Shown here one piece after another: positions 12,716 through 23,479 of a stretch of DNA of 64,000 nucleotides; position 1 is the first letter of the stretch, and every line of letters starts with the position of its first letter. Made by a program: the position numbers and the translations under genes. The notes under the pieces were generated by a model. That model was not told where the DNA came from. It searched no databases and saw nothing but the letters and a program-made list of their open reading frames with translations. The stretch is from Cryptomeria japonica (taxonomy: Eukaryota > Streptophyta > Pinopsida > Cupressales > Cupressaceae), in NCBI RefSeq assembly GCF_030272615.1, contig NC_081415.1, forward strand, positions 626,819,740 to 626,883,739. The letters run 5' to 3'.

Positions 12716-14020
12716 ATACCTGATGGGCGAAAGCTTTGAAGGAAGTGTTACGTGGGAATTGCAGTTACTTGGGAAGTGATGACCCTTGAACTCTTTCTCA
12801 TATCAACATCTAAGTAGGGCCTCTTGGTCTAAATCGCTCTTGCGTGACTACATTTGTTTGGTATCTTGATGGGCTTAATGTCTCAATCATGCTTGCATGA
12901 CATCAAGGAGTAATGCTTAACAGAAATCCTTATTAAACACCTTGTTTTTAGAGGCCAAAAACCCTTCTAGTTGCTTGAGAAGGACAAATTCGGATACTTG
13001 GAAGAGATACTAAGTTCGCCATGGGGAGATTCCATGGGGACTGATGCTTGGCTGCCCTGAGAAGTGAGTGTCATGGAGGGGAGCCCGTGGGGTCAAGCAT
13101 CTGTGTATTCTCCTTGAATCCCATAATGAGTCTACCTCTCAAGTACCTAATGTCTTTGCCTACCCTAAGGAATGTGGAAATGAGCATGATTTTCTTGAGT
13201 CTAAGTTATAACATCTTGTATTCTTTGATTGTCAAAAGTTGAATGTTATCACATTTCAAAAAGAAAAACACATTGATCAAACATAAGATTTAAACACAAG
13301 AGACATTCATCCAACAAACATTCAACAAGATTCAAAGATCATCCTTCAAGCATGGTTATCCAACATTGGTCAAAAACTTGTCTCAACTCTTATGTCACTT
13401 ACGTTTAGGTTCATCCTAGTTTGCATTTAGCAAAGTCATTGTCAAGTATCAAGGTTAGGTTTCACCTAAGTCATACTCTTTTGCATATCAATAAAAGTCA
13501 TCCATTTGCATATGTCCTCTTGCATTAAAGTCATACCATTGTCATACATTCATATTTCCATACCCTAAGTCTCTTCATTAAGCCTAAGTCATTGTCATAT
13601 CATATTAAGATCATTTGCATATTAATTATCCTTTTGCATATAGTGTCAAACCTAGATCTTGTCATACTTGAGTAATCCAAATCTTTGATAAACCCTAAGT
13701 CATTGTTGGGAAGTCTAGACATTATCAAACTTTTGTCCTTTTGTCATCAATATCATTTCGTCAAACCTAGCTTAGTATCCAAGCATATAGGGGAGACATT
13801 GTCATCTTGTCCTTTGCCATTTAAGTCCTTTTGTCCTTTGAGGTCTAGACATCATTCCAATATCCTAAGGGTCTCTCTTAGATTTGCATTCCAAAAGTTT
13901 GTCAAAATCTTCAAAAAAACCAAAAACATAGATTGCATTTTCATTTATTTAGGTTGCATTTAATTGCATATCATACATTATACTTGAAAAATTCCAAAAA
14001 TATTGCATTTGCATAGTGAC
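12716..14020 (+). other. E4 leader, no gene seen
   Basis: A noncoding stretch with many short CATTTGCAT/GTCATAC words from about 13380 on. I find no supported gene. It corresponds in position to the long leaders of E6 and E7. Confidence 0.55.
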
Positions 14021-17014
14021 ATGTCTATTGAAACAAGGTTCCAAGCACCAATGATGCAACAAAGTTTGACATATCAACCGACAATGCAATCAAATTTTAA
14101 TCCAAGGCAATCACAATTATATCCAACCCAACAACAAGGCAATATCGGTCAAACTTATCATGATGATTTAAATGTCCAAATACAAAAACTAGAGGAGAAA
14201 CTAGCTCAAGAAAAGGAGATATTGGAGCAAAAAGTGATAAACAGTGAGAAGATAAGATCTCAAATGTCCAAAATGTTTCAAAAATTTCCAAGTCAAAATC
14301 CAAATTTTGAGCCAATTAATGTAAGATCTCTTCTTGAACGATCAGACATACCAGCTCTCCTCTCCCAAATAGAGATGATGAAACAATTACAAGAAAGGAG
14401 ACAACATCAATTTCAACATTATGTGCCTCCACAACAAGAACAAGAAGGTGTTTACTATCAATCATATTTCCAACCATCACAACCAATGACACAACCAATT
14501 GTTCAACATATGCAACCAACACAACCAATGGTTCAATTTCAACAATATGTCCAACCAACTATACAATGTCAACAAATGGTTCAACCAATGGTGGAATATC
14601 AATGTCAACAACCACAATCACCAATTCAAAAACAAAACTTGCAACATGCACCAAGCCGAATTTTGAACATGTCAAACCAAAATGATCAACATCTCGTTCA
14701 ATATCAGAAAATGACATCAAATCAAAAACAAGTTCAAGTTCAATCAACATATCAATGTCAACAACTGCCACAAAACATTCAAAAACAAAGGTTGCAACAC
14801 ACACCAACCCAAGTTTCAAACATGTCAAACCAATTTGATCAACATCAAGTCCAATATCAAAACATGACATCAAATCAAAAACAAGTTCAAATTCCAAGTC
14901 CAATCATGTCAAAACCTAAAAAGAAGGGTGGCCTTATTGCAATGCTCTTAAGGAAACGACTAAGTGAGTCTTTTGAGGAAGATAAAGATAATACACTTAT
15001 GTCTAGCAATGCCTCATCCCCCCGCAAGAAAATTGACTCTCCAGTGGCATCTATCCCTACACCTTTAAAAGTTTCACAAGAACCTTCCATATTGTCCTCA
15101 TTAAACAATACACCCAAGGCTGCAATTATCCAAGAGCTATCCATAATTGATTGCCAAGATAATCCAATTCATGATGCACATCCTTGTCATGTTTCAGAAA
15201 TACAAGACCCAATGCCACCATGCACTTTATTGCCATTACCTATTTTAGAGGACCCCATTCGAAGTCCCTCTTCCTCATGTTCAAGCATTGATTCCTTGCT
15301 AGAATCCATCGCAAATGTTCAAAGTGCATCCCCTTCATGCCAAAGCATTGATTCCTTGTCAGAATCCTCCATGCATATCCAAAGTCCAACCTCATGTCAA
15401 GAGGATAATTTAGAGCACGAAGAAATGAGTCCTAAAGCAAATCAAGATCAAGATCTTGAAACCTTATCACCCCATCCAATTGTTGACCAAGATCCCATTT
15501 CCCCAGACACTCATAATGATTCCCCTATTCTTGTACATCCTATCCAAAGTCCTATTGGCACTCCATTCCCCGGGCAAGATCAAGATATCCCAGTCCATTC
15601 GATCCCAAAGGATCCCATTCCATTTAATGAGCAAAATGTCCTTTCAAATCCCATTGACATTCCACTTCCTCAGAAAGATCAAGATATCCCTTCCATCCTT
15701 TCCGATGATCCCATTGAAAGTCAAGAGCAAAGCACCTTTAAAGAAGATTCCAATGATCTTCCTCCTTGTCAAGATCAAATCATTCCTTCAGATCCTCCAC
15801 AAGATCCACTTGTCCCTCCATCTCCACGTCCTAATCCCGCATATCCACTCCAAGATTGCATTTCTTTTGACGATCCCATTATTTCTTCCATTCCATCTCT
15901 TGAAGAGCCTATCATTGAACCATGTCTACTACACAATCCTATTCCCCCTCATGATCCTAATCCCCCTCATGATTCTAACGTGGCAGTGCAAGATGTTCAT
16001 GAAACCCTGACATTAACAATGGGTTCTTCCACTTTGGTCCAATCCGATCCACTTCAAGATCTCATTATTTCTCTCATATCACATCCACCTCATAATGAAC
16101 TCGCGTCTTCTTCGTAAAGAAAAGAGTATCCTACAAGTCAAGATATTGATAAAGGCAAAGGAGTAGACCTTCACAAGCAAGAACCCCTTTATATCAAAGA
16201 ATATACTAATGGTCATGGCTACAGAGCTCACACTCAAGGTGTTGGTATCCCTTCAAAGTCAAAATCCAAATGTCCACCTTCCCCATCATCGCTTCCATCC
16301 ATTCTAGGTCCCTATATCCCTCCATCTCCTATGCAACATCAACAAAGGCACACATCTTGGAGAACCTTCCATCCAACCCACATGCCTCCATATCATTCCC
16401 GTCCACACCAACATTCATTCCCTCCTCCAAGCAATTTGGATGCCAAGTATAAAAGTCATAAGTCTAGCAATCCACATGTATTCAAAGATCAACATGTCCA
16501 ATCTAATCGACATGTCAAAACAAAGAGCAATATGATCTATAAAGAAAAGGAAATATCCAAAAGGCCACAAAGGCCCACTGAGCAAAATAAAGCAAAGTCA
16601 AAATCTATATGGGTTCCTAAATCCCTAGTGCAAGAAATGCACTCCAAGGAACCACAAAAGCATGAGAAATCAAAAACCATGTGGATCCCTAAGAAGCTCC
16701 TTGAAGCACAAAAGCCTAAAGAAACATCCAACTTGGCATCCAAAATTGCTATTCCTCCATCCAAACCTTCCAAGTCTATTTCTCCACCACCTTCTTCATC
16801 AATTTTGGGCCCTTATGTCCCAAAATCCCACGCTATTCCTCCATCAAAATCTCAATATCCAAAACCCACTTTTCCTCCATCAGTCCATCACCCCTCAAGG
16901 TGTGTGCCAATGTCGATCTTGCCTTCATTTCCATCCACTCAAGCCCAATTCTTCCAATACCCTATCCATTATCCAATGCATATTTTCCATCCTTCCATCC
17001 AATCCTTTGCATAA
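14021..17014 (+). pseudogene. Gln/Pro-rich long frame of E4 (997 codons, one internal stop)
   Basis: I take ATG 14021 (MSIETRFQAPMMQQSL) as the start because the frame has only TTG further upstream. The frame runs 698 codons to a TAA at 16115-16117 and continues in the same frame for another 298 codons with similar composition, so this was one protein or a readthrough product. Residues about 50-130 look coiled-coil (LEEKLAQEKEILEQKV). A long Gln-rich part follows with near-duplicate blocks (SNQNDQHLVQYQ and SNQFDQHQVQYQ). Then come Ser/Pro-rich repeats (SIDSLLES, SIDSLSES) and Asp-Pro-Ile repeats (QDPI, DDPI). The end holds basic VPKSLVQE and IPKKLLEA repeats. There are no zinc knuckles, protease or RT. 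It may be a highly diverged Gag replacement, but I cannot assign a function. Confidence 0.7.
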
Positions 17015-17252
17015 ATCCTTGCCTTAGTGTCATGTCATTTTCCATGTCCTTATCCTACCAACATCTTTGAGCATACTTTTAAAGGTCATGGTCTTTTTTT
17101 TTCCAGGCTACTATCCAAACAAAAAGGCGCTTGAGTCCTTCTTCCATTCCCTATCATGTGTCCATCTTCTTCTGAAAAAGTCAAAATACAAAAAAAAAGT
17201 GAAAAAAAAAAAAAGAAAAAGAAAAAAAGTAAAGAAAAATAATTCGTCCACT

Positions 17253-17320
17253 GGTGAAAACTTGGCAAACAGGCGCTTTGGGCAAGTACCATGATGAAAA
17301 CCTGGCAAACAGGCGTCATG
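17253..17320 (+). ncRNA. Twin structured hairpins after the E4 frame
   Basis: Hairpin 2: outer stem CATGATG (17290-17296) with CGTCATG (17314-17320), bulge AAAA, inner stem CCTG/CAGG, loop GCAAA. Hairpin 1: outer GGTG/CGCT (two wobbles), bulge AAAA, inner CTTG/CAGG with one wobble, loop GCAAA. E7 has the same pair at 47083-47110 and 47193-47226 with different but pairing stems. In E4 the A-rich tract lies just before the pair (17190-17240); in E7 it lies between them. This is a likely RNA element, for example for packaging or 3' processing (inference). Confidence 0.6.
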
Positions 17321-19249
17321 CGTAATTTATGAACTTCTTGCACACCACACTTGGGGGCAGGTTTCCTCCTTCATATCCTATTGCCCTTCATTATCCTATC
17401 ATATCATGTCATACCCTTCCATTATCCTATTGTCCCTCATGTCCAATTTCCCTTTCCACCTTTGATCTTGACAAGGCTGACGATCATCATGAGCATCACA
17501 CATCTTGTTTGCAGCTTTCAGTCTATCATAGCTTTTGGTCTTTATCCATTTGCTTATTATAACTTTCATCCATATTCCCTGGCTTATTGCAACTTTCTAC
17601 CACTATCCTGTAGCCAATCCTGACCTTCAGTCCATGTCCCTTATCCATTCTTGGTCTTGCTTATCCTATCCATATCTTATCACTATCCATACACTCTTTT
17701 TCATTCCTTGATCTTGATCTGACATAAGGACGCAAAATTTAAACATGGTTTCAAAAACCTCTTGACATGTCCCTCATGCCATGTCACTGCTTTACATTGT
17801 CATATCCAGTCTCTTGTCCCATCATGCCATAGCCCTTGGAAATTGCATCCGTATTGTCTCCATGATAAAAGGCCTTTGTCTTCCCTCTATCCACCATCAT
17901 TGCAGCAAGCCTATTTATTCACCTATCATATTCCTTGCCTTGCTAGACACTGGGGGCAAAATTTGAAAAAATTCTTAAAAATCGAAAAATGTCCTGAAAA
18001 AAATCCTAAATATTGAATAATGTCCTGAAATAATCCAAAAAAATTGAAAAATGTCCTGAAAAAAAAAAAAGTCAAAAAAATCAAATAAAGTCCTAAAAAA
18101 AATGAACACAAAAAAATTGTAAAACTCCAAAAACCAAAAACAAACATTTTGCAATAACATTGTTCCTTTTGTGCATCGACAGATCACTGAGTATACATTC
18201 AACGACACTCGCAATCAAACATTGTGTTTTAACTAGAATCATGCATTAACAGATGAACCTTTTCAATCAACTCAAACATTCAAACTGATCCAAATTGTCT
18301 TATCAATCAAATATCAACATCAAAATCATTTGTCCTTGTCGCATTATCATGGGTCTTATACAGGGTGTGGTATACTCGAAACCAGACTATGTCCTGTCTT
18401 AGACGGGGTACCGCATTTTTCCTAAAACCAGACAGCATGATCGTCCTATCAGCACGTTCAACTTTTGACAATAAAGATCAAGATGTTTGTTTGTTTGTTT
18501 GAATTTGCGCATCTTACCTTTTTATTGATTTATCTTCGATCATGTTCCTATGTTGCTCGATGATGTCACTGAGTGATTTAGAGTGACCGGGATGGCTCAT
18601 GATCCTTTTCTTTTTTTGATTGTGATTGTCATTTGTTTATGCTGTGTCTGTCTTATGCAAATCGGGTTGCATTTCAGCTCTGGCCTTCAATGCCATGATG
18701 CTACGCATCCATTTTGCTAAATAAAAATAAAGGTTCTCACCTACAAAGTGCATTACTGAAAGCAAGTTTTCATCATCTCTAACTGTCTTCTATCTCATTT
18801 CTTACTAACATTTCTTCTGTCAGTCCGGATAGTCAGTTCGGTCTAGTGCTCCGATATCCAAGCACATATGCTGCATCCTGCATTCATTGGTTAGTACATT
18901 TGCATTCCATATTCCATCAAGCATTTTATCCATTTCATTTCATAAATCCATAAAAATACATCCATACATGTTCATACAAAGTGCATAAGTCATCCATACA
19001 TGAAAAATAACATCAGTCATAACACATTGCATCCATAATATTGATGCATATAATATCACATATCATAATAATGTCGGAGTACAAAATCGGACTGTCTGTC
19101 CTAAGTATGGCCCGCAGGCTGACTACAAAATGACAAACTACATAATGTCCACTGTCTGTTATACGGAGCACGTGCCTCTGTCACTGGGTGCTCCCTCTGT
19201 CCTCCTCATCCCTGCCATGTCTCGCAGATGATGTCCCTCCTGGTCCTGG
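17321..19249 (+). other. E4 3' noncoding region
   Basis: No sense-strand gene is supported. It contains TTGGGGGCAGGTTT (17353-17366) and CTGGGGGCAAAATTTG (17949-17964), which look like copies of the polypurine-tract/LTR junction. It also has a short array of AATGTCCTGAAAA words (17985-18090) conserved in E9 (63770-63870). A block around 18355-18450 with TTAGACGGGGTACCGCA is also conserved in E9 (63430-63545). Confidence 0.55.
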
Positions 19250-20998
19250 CTATGGTGGTCTCAGCGGTCCACTCCCTCCTATGCTGCTCAACGACCTCCG
19301 AGAGCGTGACCTGCTCTCTGTCCTCGATCGTGCCCAATATGAAGGTGCTCTCCGCTCCGGTGGAACTGCACCCTCATATAGTGTCCTCTAGTACAGTCTC
19401 TCCTCGCCGGTCTCTACCAGCATTTGTGCCATCTCCCGTGCACTGGCATCCCTGATCGACCCAATGAACTCAGTGACTCTCTGTCCCTCTCGTTGTGCCT
19501 GAGCTAGTGTTGTATCTCGTTCTGTCCTCAAAATGGCATTCTGTCTCTCCAATGTCGCAATATAATCCTGCTGGCTCACTATGGTAGCCCTGTACATGTC
19601 CATCTCCTCTGTCCTAGCTGTCTCTGGTTCTATGGGAATATCCTGCAAAGTCTCCTGATCCGCTGCGTCTGGCTCCTCATCATCCTCCCCACCATCATCT
19701 CCCTCATCCTCCTCATCACCTCCATCAGCTCCGTCCTCATCTCCATCACCCTCATCCTCATCATCCTCATCATCCTCCTTGTCCTCATCATCTCCCTCCT
19801 CTCCTGTGAGTGGGAAGTCCTACTGTCTCCTCGGTACTGGAATGTCAAGATCGGTCAAAGGCACTAGCCATCGCTGTGTGAACCATGTCTCATACTCCTC
19901 TGTAGTCCCAGCATCCACCACATCTGACCACCACTCCCACTGTCTCTGCTGTAACTGTGCAAAGTCGGCATATGCTGTGTGTGGCTGAATCATACTACCC
20001 CACTGACTCGTCTCTCGGTGAGATCGGGCAAAGCATGCAGTCCTCCAAGGTACATCCTGTGTCTCTCCAAACTGTCATCTGACCCTCTCTGGCAGGTACA
20101 ACTCAATCACTCTCTGGCGGTTCACTGGTCGCCCAATCAAGTACCTCTCCTGTCTGCAGTATGGTAGCTCATCCTGATCATCTGACCATCCGGGGCAATC
20201 TCGATATGGTCTCCATATGAACCCTCTCAATCTATCTAGCTCATGTCGCCAGTATAATATGTATCCAAAAGGACCCTGTCTCAGTGCTCCACCATAGCTG
20301 TACACATATGGTCGGTGTGGTACAACCTGTCTATCTGTAATCGGCCAACATATGGCAATATGCTCAAATGCCCATACCTGAAGCAATGTGACTCCACAGC
20401 TTAGAGTCTGCACTCCCTGATACGCTATCTGATGCAGCTGGAAATATAACATAGTGAGTACACATGGTCCCCACGCGTACACTGACCCCTCTGTCACCAT
20501 CTGCTCTAATACTCTTCCCCAGCCAATAGGGAATCCATGTCCTCGTCTGTCACCTGCTAGAAGACATGCTATCACCACTGCTATCACCCCACATCGCTGC
20601 TCATACTTGGCCGCCATAGTCTCCCAGCGAATCTCCCTCTTGACAATGTCTAGATCATCTGCGTCACACTCAAACAGCCTGCATAACGCATCTCTACTTG
20701 TCACTGGGTCGTACTCTATCATCTCCCCATGTATCAGAATGCGGAGAATGCGCCATACATCCTCTAGAGTCACTGTCGCCTCGCCAGTCGCCAAATGGAA
20801 TGAGGAGGTCTCTGAGTGCCATCGCTCTGCCAATGCGGTAAGAAATCCTATGTTTGCCCTAATCTCGGGCATATATGTGATGTAATACAATCCCAGTCCA
20901 GCTAATGTATCTCTCTCTGTGCTCCTGAGTCTATGTCGTAGCATGAAACAGTCAGGTCGATTCTCCCGCGTGCTCAATGGATATTGTCGAATCTGCAT
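19250..20998 (-). pseudogene. Antisense plant-mobile-domain (PMD/MAIN-like) protein gene of E4
   Basis: Encoded opposite to the element, 582 codons from ATG 20998 (MQIRQYPLSTREN) to the stop after GPLRPP. Residues 1-300 have PMD hallmarks: GLYYITYMPEI, LTALAERWHSETSSFHL, TLEDVWRIL, a Trp/Gly-rich YAWGPCVLTMLYFQL and LLQVWAFEHIAI. These fit the family that includes Arabidopsis MAIN and MAIL1, modules also known from plant transposons. An acidic Asp/Glu run (about 397-442), a coiled coil (about 458-505) and an RS-like tail (RSRTESRSRSRRS, about 553-567) follow. Three stops (codons near 308, 392 and 520) break it. At the last two E9 still has the sense codon (Glu and Trp). It is nearly intact, with its own upstream motif array at 21175-21281. 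Confidence 0.82.
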
Positions 20999-21174
20999 CA
21001 CAATCGGGGCATCATTTTGTCAGTTTTAGGGTTTGTTCTTATGGGTTGCATATCCTCATTTTCATACCAAATCGGGGTGTTTTTCATCTACATTGACCTA
21101 TCCCACCCTTGTCCCCCCTTTTCAGGTCATTTGCATGCAGTTTCAAGTCAAAACTAAAGTTTTTCTGAACACTT

Positions 21175-21281
21175 GCGCCTGTGTAAGAGAAACTGCGCTT
21201 GTGTCAGCTGACTTGTGCCTGTGTCTTCCTACACAAGCGCAGAACTCCTTACACAAGTGCAGGTTTAGATGACACAAGCGC
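21175..21281. repeat. Dyad-symmetric GCGCTTGTGT array upstream of the antisense gene
   Basis: Three forward motifs GYGCYTGTGT start at 21175, 21195 and 21215, followed by three inverted motifs ACACAAGYGC at 21231, 21251 and 21272. Mirror pairs centre on 21227.5, 21227.5 and 21228, so the array is symmetric. It lies 177-283 bp upstream of the antisense ATG. E9 has the same design with two plus two motifs. Confidence 0.88.
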
Positions 21282-21800
21282 AGATGTCAATTTTGGTATC
21301 CCCTGTGGGCCCTGCAATGTCCCGTAAGCCATCAAAATTCATGAAATTCAAAACATGGGTTTTTGAGATACATACCGCTGCTCCTGCATCCTCCGGTCAT
21401 CTGAATGTGCGTACATGTTCTCCAAGGTGATCCACCGTTGGAATGTTCGCCATCTGTCTGCAAGTGTCCTTGTCCAGAGCACCAAATCCTCCTCTTTAGC
21501 TAGTACAAATGAGTCATTTTCACCCTCTTGGTCTCATTTATAGCTCTTTGTCATTGCATAGATGGACATGCGTCCTCTCCATCTTATGTTGGTCGCGGTC
21601 TTATGCACATTAAATTGATTGTTTGTCATGCATCCGATCTTTGATTGTCAGTCTGTTCGATCCTGTCATTTTTATCGATCAATTGGCCTCTTTTCTGCAT
21701 GTTTCCGGCCAATTCCTCGAGGGGGCATGCATATGTCATTATTGTTGTCTGGGGCATTTTCGTTATTGTTCTTTGAAACAATGCTTAAAATCGCATTGTC

Positions 21801-21816
21801 TCAAAGAGGGGCAAAA
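21801..21816 (+). other. E4 polypurine tract
   Basis: TCAAAGAGGGGCAAAA lies directly before the 3' LTR start TGTAGACACC. It is shared with E9 (reverse, 60704-60720). Confidence 0.85.
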
Positions 21817-23374
21817 TGTAGACACCCAAAAATGGTCAACGCTTGCGAAGTCATACTTTAACATTTGCGCATTGCCTCATTTTAGGTTTTTGCGTCGCAT
21901 TAACATTTCTCCTATGATTTGCACTTGATCTTTATCATTTGCGAGCATCGAGTCATTCTTCTGCATTCTTCAATCATCTCATTCTCGAATTTGGTCTTGT
22001 CGATAACATTATCCAGTCATGATTTTGATCGATTTTACTCTGTCGCATCAATGTGCGTATTCATTTGTCATCATTTTGGACATCGTCAATCCTAGTTAGG
22101 GTTTTGTCCTCCTGTCAATCTTATCATTTTGGACATCGTCAATCCTAATTAGGGTTTTGTCCTCTTATCAATCTTGTCGATTTGTCATCAATCCTTCAAT
22201 CTTGTCGTTTTAAGATCGATTTGTCATCGATCGTTGTCATGTTTGATCTTGTCATCTTGCGATCAATTTGTCATTGATCGTGGTCGTTATCAATTTTATC
22301 ATTTTGCGATCGATTTGTCATCGATCGTGGTCATTATCTTGTCATCTTGCAATCCATTTTGTCATCGATTCGTGTCCTTTTGTCAATCTTGTCATTTTGC
22401 GATCATTTCACTATCGATCATTATCTGTCTCAATTATGTCAATTTGGATCAATTTGTCATTGTTCCTCGTCAATTGGCGCATTGGTCATTTATCAATTCA
22501 AAATCATGACATTAATTATCTTCAATCAAGACCTAATTGTCATTTTCGCATTTCTAATTCGTCTTCTAGGGTTTTATGATTTAGTCATTTAACCTAATGT
22601 GTCATTTCTTCCTCTAGGATTAAATAATTTACTTATTTATCCTAAGTCTTCTCATTACAATTAAATCTTTATTTAATTGGCTAATTATTCCTCTTTGTGA
22701 ATTGATTAATAAATGAAAAATTATTAATTAATTCACTAAATCCTAAATTTCTAATTCCTAATTTTCATCAATTTCAATTTCCTATTTTCTTAATTTCTAA
22801 TTTCTTTTCCCTCCTATTTCATCTCCTAATTCTATGGGAATGACATTTCAATTTGTCATAAATTGTCATAATTGACAATCAATCAATATTAACTATAGAA
22901 TGTGTCATAATTTGTCATCAAATTGTCAATCAATCAAATTGTGCATGGAAAGTGCATAATTTGTCATAATTTGTCATATTGATTTGCAATTTCCATTTGA
23001 GTTGCATCATGCCAATCTTGTCATTTATCCAATTTCTCTATAAATTGGATGATTTTCAATCAAACCTGGTCCGAATTTCTATCAAACTACCGAACTTTCG
23101 TTTCTAGTACTCTTGAGCTTTTTGCTTTCAATTGTGTGAGCACTTGTAGGTGAGATCCACAAATCCATTGAAGAGGAAAGAACAACAATGGAGCCGCATG
23201 GAAGAAGCATATGGTTTGCATGATATTTTCTTTTAAATGCTTTGTTTTCATACCTTCATTGAATGTGCTTTGGAATTAGGTTCATTTCAATGAGTGTTCT
23301 TTTGATTATGTTATCATGTCTAATGTTTTGATTGATTTACCTATCTTGTGATGATTCCTAATTTCTACGCTACA
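21817..23374 (+). repeat. E4 3' LTR
   Basis: 1,558 bp, near-identical to 10362-11945 except the 26-bp deletion and about five transitions. It ends CTACGCTACA, followed by the CTAAT target duplication. Confidence 0.95.
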
Positions 23375-23479
23375 CTAATACATCTTAATTATGTAGATTT
23401 TGATGTAAGTACATAAATAGAATAGGAACTGTTAAGATTTTAACCTTCAAAGAATGCAGTCCCTTCATACCTTTATCGA

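Larger units (their letters stand above)
10362..23374 (+). mobile_element. E4: recent non-autonomous Tat-type Ty3/gypsy element
   Basis: LTRs at 10362-11945 and 21817-23374 both start TGTAGACACCC and end GCTACA. CTAAT flanks both sides (10357-10361 and 23375-23379), a perfect 5-bp target duplication inside E3. The primer site starts TGGTGAACCC, and the polypurine tract is AGAGGGGCAAAA. The internal 9.87 kb contains a phased motif array, a leader block shared with E6 and E7, one long Gln/Pro-rich frame, twin hairpins, an antisense PMD gene and a second, dyad motif array. It contains no protease, RT, RNase H or integrase, so it must depend on another element. E9 is a second member of the family. 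Confidence 0.95.

Noticed and set aside
14097-15144. Minus-strand frames opposite the E4 long frame
   Set aside because: Shadow frames caused by the biased Gln/Pro codon composition of the sense frame.
17190-17240. A-rich tract as a poly(A) tail of a processed pseudogene or LINE
   Set aside because: The same tract occurs at the same place in E7 beside the hairpins, without target duplications, so it is part of the Tat-type element.
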